Shown here piece by piece: positions 42,726 to 54,938 of a stretch of DNA of 64,000 bases (within the stretch, counting starts at the first letter, position 1; each line of letters opens with the position of its first letter). Source of the DNA: Lactarius indigo (taxonomy: Eukaryota; Basidiomycota; Agaricomycetes; Russulales; Russulaceae); the NCBI GenBank assembly GCA_025766275.1, contig JAFKAC010000096.1:152647-216646 (forward strand), read 5' to 3'. The notes under the pieces are model-generated. The model searched no databases and was not told the DNA's origin. It saw nothing but the letters and a program-made list of their open reading frames with translations. A program made the position numbers and the translations under genes.

Positions 42726-44599
42726 TGACGTGGATGTGAGGCGGGGCAATTTAATTTACTGAGGGACGAAACGAAGGGAAAAAATAAGTGCGTCAAGTGT
42801 AGACCCATGAGTTAGCTATGTTTGTCGGATCAGTCGCTCCGGTTTCGAAGCACAGGTACAATCTACTGGGAGATCAAGTGTCAATCTGGCGATCTTGAAG
42901 GATGGGCCATACTTTCGGCCATCTTGAAACCGTGTTCTTGGACCCTGAAAGTTGCGTGAATCTGGTCGATGAGTATAGAACAACAGAGACATGATGGCGT
43001 ACCGTTGGGGCATTTTCGTTGAGACCCAGTATATTCACGCCGATCGGAACACGGATAACTCTCTATGCTGTGTGGTGCACGCCATGTAGCCGAGTTGTCT
43101 TTCTTTTTTGAACCTGCGATTCATTCTCATGGAGAGAGAACCGTATTTTCCGTGAATGACGCCCCATAAGTTATCCCGAACGGGGTGCTTAAGTTAGAAT
43201 ACAGTTGAAAATCGCATTCGGGACTACGTGAATGCTGCATTCTGTATATTTCTTGGCCTCGCCGTGGAGGCTCACCACCTCAGTTGAGCGTTTCCTCTAT
43301 CAACTCCTTTTTGGCTTCAAATGAAGATTATAATGGCATAGAACCATTGTATTTCCTGATTTGGGCCGAGAAGAACGAACGAACGAAATGAAGCTAGTAA
43401 CCGCGACGTACGAGTAAGGAGATAGGAGAGGCAAATCACCCCGCCGAATTATCTGCCCGTCATCCAGGCACGAGAGTTGACCTCCGTGGCGGTGTAGTAT
43501 TCGCTGGCTTCCACGCAAGGTCCCCTCCCGGCATGAACTATTTCTGTATGGGCTATACAAGCACGCCGCGTTCGATGGAATACTGCAAGAATGTAGAGGT
43601 TCAACAAGCTTGAGGGGTGGCCCTCTTTGACCCGATGCATGGTCCTACCGAATTGTCGCGGGCGTTTGAGGCGCAATCACGGACGCTGTGTAGATTTTCG
43701 TGTCGCTCCCTAACAACTTCTCATCCTTGCTTATATCCAGTTGCAAAAGCACGAAGACCACCCGCGCTGAAGTTCTCATTCTCCTTCGCACGTGTTTCTC
43801 GTGACTTAATCGCGGGCAGCCCTATTCGTTTTTTCGCACTATGCAGCGCGTAGATGGGACCCCAAATAATGGGATGGGGGGAGTGTGTGACAAGCGGCCA
43901 GAGACTTTAATGAGAAAATTAGGGAAGGAACAGAGAATGTGATAACGATTGCGGGCCGAGTCAGGAAAGCGCGGAGATCTTGCAGCACCCGGGGCTTGAG
44001 TGCGGCCGCACCTGAGCAGAAGTCAAACGTATGGTTAAGCGGAGACGAAGGTGTGTGAAGACGAGCGAAGGGGACAAGCAGCGGCATAGGAGAGCCAAGG
44101 GTGAAGGTACGATCGACTAGACCGAAATGGAGTCAGACACGGCAATACGACATGCCAGTGAAGCTCGAAGTCTCAATGGAAGCAAAGGTGAACACTGCAG
44201 GAGTAGGCACTGTATGGCAGTCCGATATTCCCGTGGTTGAGATCGCGAGCACATTAGCTTCACAGTTAGACTAGGAACGTACAACGAGGATTTGAAAGGG
44301 GGCCATCCTAGATAGACAACTTGAACAAGAAGTTGCTAGTAATCCAGTAGACAGGTGGTGGAACACAGTGACTGGGAAAAGAGGTCGAAGGAAATGGTCA
44401 AAGGTCTGGGGGTCCGACGATGGCAGAGACCGGAGGTTAAAACTGGGAGCGAATGAGGCAAACTGGTGCCTTACGGTACGGCATAACTTGAACTTGAACG
44501 TATTACCCCCTGCTCGTTTGATGAGTCACAATAACCTCGTCCTCGTGTAACGCGGGCCGTATTATTACTGGGCCCTCACCCGTACCAGGCAGTGGGGCC
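42726..44599. other. Gene-free DNA between THI20 and the CHAT pseudogene
   Basis: About 1.9 kb. 43,375-43,390 has a GAAC repeat; 43,860-44,120 is GA-rich. No domain-bearing frame, no obvious LTR ends and no RNA gene. Confidence 0.4.
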
Positions 44600-47500
44600 A
44601 CTACCTCTGCTCGGTCTTGACAAGTCCATTTTTCATTTCACGGAATCGATACCCCTCCCACTCTCGTGCCATGTAGTCACAACGGCGCTGGGGGAATATG
44701 TTGGCACTCCAGGTAGATTCGGGAGCTAGAGACGTAGTGCAGAACATTGAAGAGATGGCGGTCTTCTGCCACGAACTCCTCACGTCGGATGCGTCGGATG
44801 GAGACAATACTTGCTTAAGCTCCATCACCCTCTTCGCCAGGGTGGTTTCATCCCAAATCCGCCCGTGGGTCTTGGATCAACCCTTGGACCAAGTTATCAA
44901 GTGCCTACGACTGGCGATGACGCACAAACCAGAACTACGAGCAGTTCACTTCGCCCTTCCCATGTGTCTCAGCGCTCGCTTTTTGATGACTTTTGTGAAT
45001 CGTGATTATGAGGAAGTTGCGTCCATTCCTGATGGATTTATTACTTACTTTCGGCTCTCCCCGAGACAGTCAGGATGAATATTACGTAGATACTGCCCCC
45101 GTTCGACAGGTGACAGTACTGGCAGTGGCCCGATCGAAAGCGCATCAGATACCGGAATATCCAGAAGAGGCAATATCTCGCGTCTGTGCCTTTCTTCAAG
45201 CTTTTCTTAGCTCATCTTGTGCTCGTTTTCTTGCTCGTATTGAAGAACCTTTTCATCTTGCTCTCGTCAAAGCCCTGGAAGAGAGCGCAGAGCATCGGTA
45301 CTAACTTATTACTTCTGTTCTATCGACTCGGAAGGTCTCGGAACATTGTCTAGAAATTCACAGCTGGCTCAGCTAGTACTAGTGGTGTCTTCTGGCCCGG
45401 GGGAGTACCAACATGACGATCTGGAACTCGGTCCGATGCTCAAGAGGACGGTTCTCCATGAGTCTTGAGAAACCTGTCTCTGGAATCTGCAACGATGACA
45501 TAACGAGAATCGACGAAGCTATCGAAAAAGGCCGAGCCATACTTCCTTCATCTACTATAAGGCATCAGTTTGTGCCACACATTCTCGAAAAATTCGGCAC
45601 CATCCTCGAAGTAGTATTCCACCGTACAAACAAGATCGAGTACTTTAATGAGTCGATCGACACAGACTGTCAAGTTCTTGGGTATTCGTTACCAAAGTCC
45701 CTGCGCTTCAGGACACTTCGTCGGCCTTCACAATCTTTGATTATCCGCTATGAGCCCTTTATAGGTCATCATACGCAAGACATGGATGAAGCGCTGGAAC
45801 TACTCTCCCAGTGTGCCGAGGACGGACATGCGGGCGTGCCTGGTCGATTCGGGTCTGCGTGTTCATGGGCTATTCTCACGCGATGTGCCCAACACCCCTC
45901 CGTCTCTACGGCATACGAGGGCGCTATGTCATTGATGCGAGACACCCTACCTTTTGCGCCGACTTTGAAGCTACCGTATGCCACGCTCGCCATGTCAGAC
46001 GACTCTCACAGCATGCCGCTTAACTATGCCTCGTATCAGGTCGACCTGCTTAGACACAAGGAAACAGTTGAGACTCTTGAAAGAGGGAGAACCTTACTCT
46101 GGTCTGAGATGCATCGCCCTCGTACTTCACTGAGCGTAACTTCAGTTGATCAACTTCTCGAAACAGACCAACATTCAGGAAACGAGTTTGCAGCTGTCAA
46201 CAGAGACCTTGAGGAGCTCACCTCACCAAGTCCATCCCGCCGAGCCACAAAAATTAAGCATGGGTAATGGCGCAGCCAACAGCCTCAGAATAGTGGACCC
46301 ATTTAGTCGCCTCCTTTTAAAGCAACGTAGGCTTTTGAAGGAGCGCGACGAGCTCATTTCACAAATTCAAGTCTTGCCGCTTCGACTGCTTTCTGACACC
46401 TCCGTCGTTCGACACACACCGTTCTTCCGCCTCTTCTGGTCCTGTGATTATCGTAAACCACGTCTACCTCCCACATCCTAACCCCTCATGATTTCTACCA
46501 GCGTGCGAACGCGCTAAAGGACAGATTATTGGACTCGAGACACAAACACGGACTCGATTCAAGTAATTACTGTGAGAGCCTTGCCTCTGTTCTCGCAGAG
46601 CTTTACGAGCTCATTGGCGAACCCGTTATCAACAGACTCCGTCAGTTTTGTGTACTAGAACAGTCCCGCATTTGGTGGTGCCCGACATCCGTTTTTTTCC
46701 CCCTTCTTCTCCATGCCGTGGGTCCGATCCCATCCGACGAAGGCAAGATGTGCCGTACCCCTTCTCTTTCTCTTACCACCACCATCCCGTCAAGGAAGGG
46801 GGTGTTTTCGAGGAGTTTCTCCCCTCTCTTCTCCTCCACTATTTAATTGCACTATCCCCTTCACTTTTGGGCCCCTTCATATTTCCTCTTCGTTTCAACT
46901 TCTTGGGAAGGGGTCGCTGTGTCTAACGGTGAGGAGTCCCTCCTTAGTAAAGGGGGTTCACAGCGGGGATACCGGCGCCATACACCAGTCTTCTGTGCTG
47001 AGAGGCCCACCTCTATGACGCCAGTTGCCTCTGATACCTTGTTCCCCCGTTAGTCGGGGGGTTAATGTCAGTGCTTGACGACGCCACTTGCGCTCAAGAA
47101 TGGGGCAGGGGTGTGGGTTTCCCCTTGCCCAAGTCATGCTGTGCGGAGGGGCAAGTGCCTCGAGGATGTCAGGTGCCACCCCTGTCACACGGGGTGCTTC
47201 TTTTAGGGGAGGGGTGACGGGTGGTGGGGTGTAGAGAGGGGGGTTCTTTAGGGGGGTGACGATGCCCCCACCATCTTTGCTGGCGCAGCCAACGATCCAA
47301 CCGCCGTGAAGGGGCGGTGAGGCTTGAACACGGCGTAATACGCCAATTACCCCAGATCCCGAAAGGGTCCACAATGGTGGGTAGGGAACGATAAGAGGGG
47401 GAATCGGGAGTGATAACAAGCCGACCGATAAGGACAGGCTACCCCCCCTCCTGCTGTGGTGTTTCTTCCAGCAGGATGTTAGCAGGGATCACCCAAAATT

Positions 47501-48780
47501 CAGTGTGGCCTAGAGTGCCACGACTTCACACTGGTTGCGGCCCCTGCGAGACAGTGAGCTTGGACAGTTTACGGGGATCCGAGCCTTTGGGCATTGCCGA
47601 ACCGGCTGCCGGGTTACGGGAAGGGTGTCTGGACCGTAGCCACACTCCGGGAGAACCGGGTGTTGGGCTCGAGAGGACACAATCCACTGTCGGTGGCTCC
47701 CAGGTAACACACTGGGTGTAGCTGCTTAAGTTGTATCCATGGACTCGGAACGTCTTGGTTTGGGACAATGTCCGAGGGCGGGGTCTGCAAGGGCCCCGCG
47801 TTACCATGCTAGCGAAGGCGTTGGGAGACTCTTAACTCTTCGACCAGACTCGTGCGCTCTCGAAGCCGGAATCCGGTCCTCTCCTGAACGTGTCTCCTGA
47901 ACCCAACTAGGTAAGGGTACGCTTCGTGCGACTGTATACCAGCTTCCCTCGTGGTGCCAACTCTCTAATCCTTCTCTGAACTTAGGTTATTTACGTACGA
48001 TTCGGGGGCACCTTTCATAGACAATGCGCGTTTCACAAATGTAGTGGGTCACGCTACGACTGGTCTGTATCTTTGATATGTACCCCGGAATAAATATGGA
48101 TCCAAAAAAAAAAGCGCTATTTCTTGGATCTCTACATTTGTTCCTATACCAACGCTGTCTGCACTTATCCAATCTTGTGATTGCGGTTTCGGTTCGCGAT
48201 CTTTGAATCGACCTTTCCTAATTCTCGTCGCTCAGCCTGACTCGTCTCTTCCAACCGTGGGAGGCGAGATCCAAGTCGTCCAGGCTGTCGATACCGATGT
48301 GACAAGCCTTGTCTCGGAAACCACGACATCGGACGCGGTCATCAATGGCTTCCATTACCACCGATTCATTCACTTCGCGTGTCATGGTACAGTGGAGGCA
48401 GGTAAACCGTTCGAGGCCTGATTCGAACTTTACGGAGGTAGCGCCTGACGCTACTCGAGATTGTGCGCTCGCATCTCCCTACTGCCGAAATCACACTTCT
48501 CTCTACTTGCCAGACAGCTGAACTGACTGAAGAAAGCTATTGTCGATGAGGTACTGCATCTTGCAGTTGCAGTCTAGTACTGCGATTTCAGGAATGTAGT
48601 CGGGACAATGTGGGCGATGGTGGATTAAGACGGACGGGACCTGGCGGAACATTTTTACAAGGCGTTGTTCTCGACTTCTAGACGAGAACAGGGGATATCG
48701 TATCACGAAATATCTGCGAAAGCCCTCCGGTTCGCGGTGGAGCTGCGATGGAAGAGACGGATCACCCTGGAGAGATAATT
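44600..48780 (+). pseudogene. Decayed TPR-CHAT gene with internal insert
   Basis: Aligned to the intact gene in pieces: N-terminal TPR part 44,698-45,078 (IEEMAVFCHELL, VIKCLRLAMTHKPELR), 45,413-46,267 (NYASYQVDLLRHKETVETLE, RGRTLLWSEMHRPRTS), 46,268-46,400 (SRLLLKQRRLLKERDELISQ), 46,529-46,750 (LASVLAELYELIGEPVINRL, WWCPTSVF) and, after the insert, 48,114-48,780 (RYFLDLYICSY, FIHFACHG, STCQTAEL). Stops and frameshifts occur throughout, with in-frame stops after PFEA, near AVAV, after AMVD and after LER. The catalytic Cys is kept but its following His is Gln. A region between 45,080 and 45,410 is too diverged to align by eye. It is decayed further than the 23.2-kb copy, so older. Confidence 0.8.
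46751..48113 (+). mobile_element. Poly(A)-ended, retroposon-like insert (1363 bp) in the CHAT pseudogene
   Basis: In the intact gene, the codons for GDRLYFMDLY are continuous; here GAAGGCAAGATG and CGCTATTTCTTGG are parted by 1363 bp that end in ten A residues (48,104-48,113). No coding frame of transposon type is found; the sequence is GGGG/CCCC-rich in the middle. Target duplication is at most one base. Traits suggest a non-autonomous, LINE-mobilised element or a retrotransposed RNA, plus strand relative to the gene. Its family is unknown to me. Confidence 0.5.
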
Positions 48781-49164
48781 GAATTTCGTTCCTTATTACC
48801 GCGGGAGTTATTTGCGAGTATTCCGGTGTTTGAATGTACTAGCTCCCGTGCGTGAATGGGCTCAAACGCCATAGGTGTCGCGCATTGTGGGTCACGCCGA
48901 TATTCCACAATGAGGTTTTTGGACTGGACGTAACTCGTTGGGTACAACGTGGTTTAAATGGGTCACTGTAGCGATTATGCGCCACTGTCAGTCGTGTGAT
49001 TGATATATCAAGCAGGATGGAGCCTCGTATGGTTCTTTATTTACTTTAAAAATCGGGGTGAGTCTCGTCCTGTAAGAGTGCGGAAATGAGGGCAGAGCGT
49101 GAGAGGTAAAGGAGATAGAGGGTACTGGGTCTACCGGCAGACAGGTCGGCAACCTAAAGACAAC
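48781..49164. other. Short gene-free DNA
   Basis: The tail of the CHAT pseudogene flank and the 3' flank of the endonuclease III gene. No feature seen. Confidence 0.4.
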
Positions 49165-50698
49165 CTATGGATCCTCTGGCTCCGGCGTGAGGCTCGACAG
49201 CGCACTCAGGCTGGGTGACGCAGGTTCCGCTTTTGGGAGAGCAAGCGCTGCCGTCTCCTCAATGGCGATCTCGATTTTGGGGCCAGATTCTGGGTTTACC
49301 GCGGTAGTTTTCCGAACCTTTGATTTTGCGACCGTCTGAGCACTTGGGCAGAGATTCTGCGCGCTAAGCGTGCAAATGTTGCACTTGGGGCCTATGGGAA
49401 GGCAAACGACCTATTCGTTTCGTAAAATGGAGGCGGAGCGCAGACCTGGACCGAATGACAGACCTGACCAAAGCCGACCAGGAGATGGTTTATCTCCTTG
49501 TGAAATTCGGTGGGCAGCCACGACTGCAGGTTGAGTCTACATTCAACACGTGAAAAGCAAACAAATAAAATAAAAAAAACCCGTCAGTGAGAGAGCCAGA
49601 ACAGTCGAGTTTCTTCTCACCTGGTTTCTTCGGGGTTCTTTGTAGGGGGCTTATGCCATCCGAGCCTGTTGGTGATGCGCTGCACATGAACGTCTACGCC
49701 GATACCCACGTTTCTGTTCTCGCCCAATTATTCAGCCCAGCACGACGCGACAGAAAGGATAGGACAACGCACATATCCCAGGCGGCGTGTAAGCACAGAA
49801 AAGCCATTTTGGGACCCACCCCAGGCAGCGAGCACAACTCATCGACGGTCCTCGGGACGTCCGAGTCGAACTCATCTCGCAGGCGCTGCGCCGCCTGCTT
49901 TATGTACCTAAATCGATCCCTTCATACGAGAAACTGTTTGGTAAAAAGGTGGACTAACTGTGTCTTTCGGCGCCAGAAGCCCACCTTGCTGATGCAGTCG
50001 GCGATGACGTGCTCCTCGGCAGCGAGTATCGCGTCGAGGCTGAGTGTGCCGCCGAGCGCCGCGCGTAGCTTGTCGACCGCTGCGTCTGTCACCTCGTCCT
50101 TGGTCTGCGAGGAAAGCATGAGCGAGATGAGCGTCGCGAAGCGCTTGTTCTGCCCGGGTGTCAATACCTTGAAAAAAAAAGTCTGGGAAGAGGAAGGGCG
50201 CACCCGTGGGTCCGTCTCCTTCCACTTGGCAGTGTCGCAGCCCATCGTGTCGACAGGCGCAGGGAAGCGCGTGCGCATCTCCCGAATCGCGTCGTACGTC
50301 TCGCGCCAGTGCGCGGGCGCTGGGTGCGGGGTGTCCAGGGCCCGCTTGATCTCCTTGGCCTTTCCCTTTGCTTTGGCCCTCTTCTTGCTCCCTCCGAGAG
50401 CCTCTTCGTCGTCGTCATCCTTGGTCGGGACAAGAAGCTCAGTTTTGACATTGGCTTCGACCTTGATGCGCTTCGAATGGCGTCCCGACACGGAAGGATC
50501 TGGCGCGTCCAAGTGCTCGTCGTCGGGGTCTTCGAGCTTGAACAGGGAGACTGATTGGTCAGCTGAACTTTTCTGCGCGAGGAGACGCGTCGATCGCGTC
50601 GACGAGCCACTGCGTCTCTTCATGGTGAAGTATGGCCCGCGACTGGCAGGCGACACGCGTGGTGAAAACCGCCAGCGTGGGAGATGACCCAATGACAT
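49165..50698 (-). CDS. NTG1: Endonuclease III homologue (bifunctional DNA glycosylase/AP lyase), about 420 aa
   Basis: Base-excision repair of oxidised pyrimidines, in nucleus and mitochondria. Exons: 49,959-50,698; 49,773-49,907; 49,621-49,713; about 49,460-49,536; 49,165-49,391. Features in order: basic Ser/Arg-rich presequence ([20 protein letters not shown]) suitable for mitochondria, a second Met (MKRRSGSS, 50,623) that could give a nuclear form, [40 protein letters not shown], the helix-hairpin-helix LPGVGPKMA with the catalytic Lys, and [18 protein letters not shown] with the catalytic Asp. The C-terminus has a Cys cluster ([15 protein letters not shown]) for a 4Fe-4S site. A 35-nt GT..AG stretch in exon 1 (about 50,168-50,204) is too short to be sure of splicing. 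The last splice junction is uncertain: the canonical Cys-X6-Cys spacing is not reproduced. Confidence 0.83.
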
Positions 50699-51067
50699 AC
50701 CCGTCTGCCACACGCCCGAGACTCGGATCAAGGTATTACGTAATAAATCGCTACTTTCCTGGTCAGCAACAGCGGCCCCCCTTGGTGAATTGGTGAGATC
50801 TCTCTGACTTCTACAAATCAATCGCGTGGGTTTTGTACCATTAAAACCCCCCCAGTTTCCAGGGTATGCTCTCGGCCATTTTTGTTAAGGCACAAAAAAG
50901 ACATTCTCATCTAATACTGCGGGTCTACTGTGGTCGTGTAAAAGAGCGCGCGCTTGCAATAGGCAATGCACATAATACAGTACACGATCAAACAAAAAAA
51001 AAGGGACAATGCTACAAATATCTCCAGTCCATGCTATTATCACATAGGTCCAAACCAACGTGCGCGA
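50699..51067. other. Intergenic, NTG1 promoter side and M50B 3' side
   Basis: Holds the start of the long NTG1 upstream frame (50,699-50,821) and A-rich DNA (AAAAAAAAAGGG near 50,995). No other feature. Confidence 0.4.
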
Positions 51068-52585
51068 TCACAGCAACGCGAGAGCCGCGGACGACAGCAC
51101 ACCAGCGAGTAATGCCAGCGGCGTAGCTACCGGCAGCGCGAGCGCGCTGCTGGTGCCCGGCGTGGGTAAAAAGTGCTTCGCGTCCTCTGCTTGTTCGGCA
51201 GCCGTTTCCTACACAAGTCACGATGGACGTATCACCTATACGTCTCAGGGAAGGGATAAAGACTTACCTTGAATGCGATGATGCCGACCAAAACACCGAT
51301 AACGAAGAAACAAAAGGCGATGATAAGCCAGATGACGCCCCACACTTTGAGTCGGGCGACAAAACTTGTCAGTATCGCAAAAAAAAAAAAAGGGCGCGAG
51401 GAAATAAAAGGGGGGAAGATTACCTTGAGAAGGGAAGCACCCGCAGATCTTTGCGAACGCAGATGCGTCGGACGAGTTCACTTTGCGCGCGATGGTGTCA
51501 TCTATATAGAGAAATTCAATTAGCTGCTGGCCCAATCCCCGAAGATACGAATACCCACCGATGACGTCCCAAAGCACGTACAAACACGACATGACACCGA
51601 TGAACAGTACCTACCACACCCACGATGAGCTATATACGCGCACGCAGTAAGAGAGACCCACGAGGTAACGCAGTGCAACACCGCCCTTGACAAACCAAAA
51701 CAGGATGATCAAGCCAGACATGCCCAGTAACAGCACCCAGGTCCTAACAGCCAAAATCAGCCTACCTCCGCCACCCAAGAGGGAACAAAAAAAACAAACG
51801 CACAGGAGATTGCGGCGTGCCCACCAAAGCGTAAAGAGGAAAAAGACGGCGAGGACCAGGCTGGCGACCTTGCTGGCATCGGTGTCGAACCCGCACGCGA
51901 TGAGGGCCGCGCCGATCAGGCCCGAGCCGAGGTAGCCAGCAGGGAGCGTGAGCCAGGGGATACCGCCGGACATGCTCGTCGCACCGCCCTCGTCCGCTAT
52001 CCGCACGGGTCAGCTAGTGTCGTTTAATACTTGACTAGGGAGAAGGGAGACGCACGATCAAGCTCGATCGAGTGAATGTGCGCGCACGTGAGCACGCCCA
52101 CGAATGCATGGCTCATCTGTAACCGCCCCGACAAGTCAGCCCCTAAATCCTCATCGCAAGGAAGACGGGTACAGTACCTCATGGAAACCGACCGTGAGCA
52201 GCCTGAAAATGGAAAAGCGACAACTCAGTTTTGCCATTAGAAAGAAGAGGAAGGAGAACGCACTTGAACGGGTAAACTAAATGATCACCGACGACCCCAG
52301 CCGGTGAGCGAAAACGACAAGGAAATAGACAAAGAAAGGGGGAATGAGACCCACTGATAAAGTTCAGATATGGAACATGCCTACCAAAACGTTGGTGTCA
52401 CTATCAACACTTTTCTGATGGAGAGAAGGGAGTGGGACGCACCATAGGATACCAATGATGATGATATAGCAGCCCGCGATGATGAGCGTCGTGCGCTGCG
52501 TCGCGTTGGGGGTTATCTGAGAGCCAAAGCTACGCGCGGCCAATTCGTGAGAGGTATCATATTCGTGAGGGTATAACAAAGGCAT
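51068..52585 (-). CDS. M50B-like integral membrane metallopeptidase (about 280 aa)
   Basis: Fungal peptidase M50B-like family: multi-pass proteins with an intramembrane-type zinc motif, possibly site-2-protease-related; substrate unknown. Exons seen in phase: 52,443-52,585; 52,355-52,380; 52,264-52,276; 52,178-52,202; 52,056-52,116; 51,804-51,996; from 51,743 down (TWVLLLGMSGLIILFWFVKG), then LFIGVMSCLYVLWDVIDDTI, VWGVIWLIIAF, and a last exon ending TPLALLAGVLSSAALALL before the stop at 51,068. The zinc-binding HEMSH is split by an intron: HE ends one exon and MSH begins the next. Exons of 26, 13 and 25 nt are very small. Middle: DEGGATSMSGGIPWLTLPAG, SKVASLVLAVFFLFTLWW. Start at MPLLYPHEYDTSHELAARS. 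Tail-to-head with NTG1. Confidence 0.84.
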
Positions 52586-54938
52586 CTGTAGTAGTCGGGG
52601 GGTGGAGTGGAGTGGTAATGAGGGAAGAAAGCGACAAGGGTATTGCGATTCGCGGGATATTATACCCGCGGACGACTACGGGAATCGGCACGTGCAGGAA
52701 GCACAGCAAAGTGCAGTCCGCAGCAGGTTTACCGCATCCTGTCCTGCTGTAAACCCGAACGTCGGGCAGGACCCCAGTCACGCCTCATCGCACCCTAATT
52801 TAGGAAGGTCTGCTCGGCGAGTGTGGCAATTGGGTAATTGATATACTGTGCAAGTTTGCCTGGAGGGTTAGCATACAGTGGCGTGTAAACCAAAGTAAAA
52901 AATGGTAACACGAGCTGTAAGTACACAAGGGGGTGGCACCAGATTTTTTGACATGACGTCGGAATTTCTTTTTCAGCCACTTTTCAGACAAATATGGTAT
53001 GTTTAAATCACGTGCAGATGGACAGGTAATATCACGGGGTCAGGGGTTGCAGACGATGCTGTCCCTGTCGATTTCGACATCAACATCGTTGTCATTCGTC
53101 AATGTACCTGTTGTTGGTGGAAAGGATTTGACTTGGAGGGTATGTGTACGCTGCATGGGGTCTAGTCACTTCTCAATCAGGAAGGTCCGATTTTTTTTCA
53201 AGCCCGCCACCACCCCCTTGCACAACGGCAACAGTAGCAGGCGCTACAATTCCAGTCAATTGTGCACAACAGACTGTCCCTCTGACACTGCCACTGGCAT
53301 CCTTACTACTCTGCCACCACTGACACTTCCACACTGTTGACAGTCTCTCCGTCCTCGGGCTACCCAAACTAGCATTCTCCCCACATTCACTGGGAAACTT
53401 GGGCCATCGTCATCGTCATTTTCCTCCTCCACCACAACGTCCCTTTCATCCCTCCAGAGCACCTTCTGCATGAACCGTCTGTGACCTCGCCACCCAAGTC
53501 CCTTGATATTTCACTTATAGAACGGTAGGTCCTTCGCACGTTTCTCCATTATGTAGTCTATGGCGAACGTCCATTATGGTGGTTGACGATAAGCAGGAAT
53601 AAGATAATACCAACGTCAGGGTTAGAGATTAGCGCCGTTGAGTTGCCAACTCAAAAGTCGTGCTACATCAACTCGCGGCGGCACTCTACCCACTCCAGGC
53701 TACGAACCTCGCGAGCTCTTGAGCTTGAGCGGTTTGATTTTCGGAGGTCAGGTACGGCAATCCGATTGTCTGACAGGTACTGCAGTCCCACATGCACCAG
53801 AAGTGCCAGGTCGCGCGTGCCAGTGCTCGTTTTCCCTTTTTTTTTACTTTGGTCACCCCGGGCGACTCTGTGGAGACCTACCTACAAACCAAGTAAAAGT
53901 TAATTTCACAAGCCCTACGCTGTGTCAGTCCTTCCTGCGCTGGCACGTAGGATCTGGATGGGCCTAGCCAGCTCCAGTACTCGCCCTAGCCCGAGAGCGT
54001 GTATATCGCCTGTCGGTCTGAGCCGGGCTCCAATGCGAATGCACCAGCGAGGCCGGGTGTGTGTAAATACGTCAGACAGAACGGGGAATACCCCCTCCGA
54101 GTCCCCGATGCGCCCCTGGTTGCACAGAGTGAGTGTTCTGCACCGCCTGCACGTTCACGTTCACGTCGAGCCGAGCAGCTTCGCACCCAGCGCACATTGC
54201 CGATGCTCCAACCAGCACAGAACCACAGAACTTCCGGTAAAGTAAACACAGCATTCTCACCGTATCTCGAGATCGTCGAACGACGTACCCCCCGTGCCTT
54301 GGCGACAATCCATCAACCTCGAGTGCCGAGACCGGCGTACCCAGTCGATGACTCCAGGACCTAGGTCTGTCGTCCTCCGAGTAGACGCCCGAGTGTCTAC
54401 ATTAGATGAGTTTTCGATACTGTACCCCAATGTAGAAAGAAGGCCACTTGTTCGTTCCTGAGAAATGAAATTCCAAGACGAGGCCTGATCAGATCTTGTT
54501 GTTACATCAGTGATACTTATTACAAATACCGGCAAATTAACATTTCAACAATCGCGGCGCACGGCTCGGTTCTGCGCCACACACTTGGACTTGCTGCCAC
54601 TTTTGGAGAGAATGACCCATCGATGCGAAAACGGCTGTAAGGAGTAACCAAGAAGTTGGGACCATCTGATGACAGGTGCGGATCCGGTCCGATGTTCAAT
54701 TTTAATTCGGGTCCAGGAGATGAGATCATGAAAGGAAAAATAGGCATTGCGAGGGGATATAATAACATAGCAACTAGTCGACGCGAGTGTGTATGCATGT
54801 ACACTAGAGTGGGAATGAAACATGGTAATAATCGTCATGACAGACCGGCACACAAAACAAGACAAGATAAACCAAACACACGCGGCACGGTCAATGGGTG
54901 TACAAAAAAAAAAGAAAGAGAGATGCAGTGGGGGCAAA
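52586..54938. other. 2.35 kb of gene-free DNA upstream of the M50B-like gene
   Basis: Contains a possible decayed serine/threonine-rich frame around 53,057-53,340 (MLSLSISTSTSLSFVN, a GT..AG stretch, then Pro/Cys-rich sequence), too weak to call. The rest shows no domain, repeat pair or RNA gene. It holds the M50B promoter and the 3' end of EF-3. Confidence 0.35.

Noticed and set aside
47169..47721. Open frames in the poly(A)-ended insert
   Set aside because: They are short, occur on both strands and carry no reverse transcriptase, endonuclease or other element protein motif.
53040..53500. A Ser/Thr/Pro-rich two-exon gene
   Set aside because: Frames change between the putative exons, stops intervene and no domain supports it.
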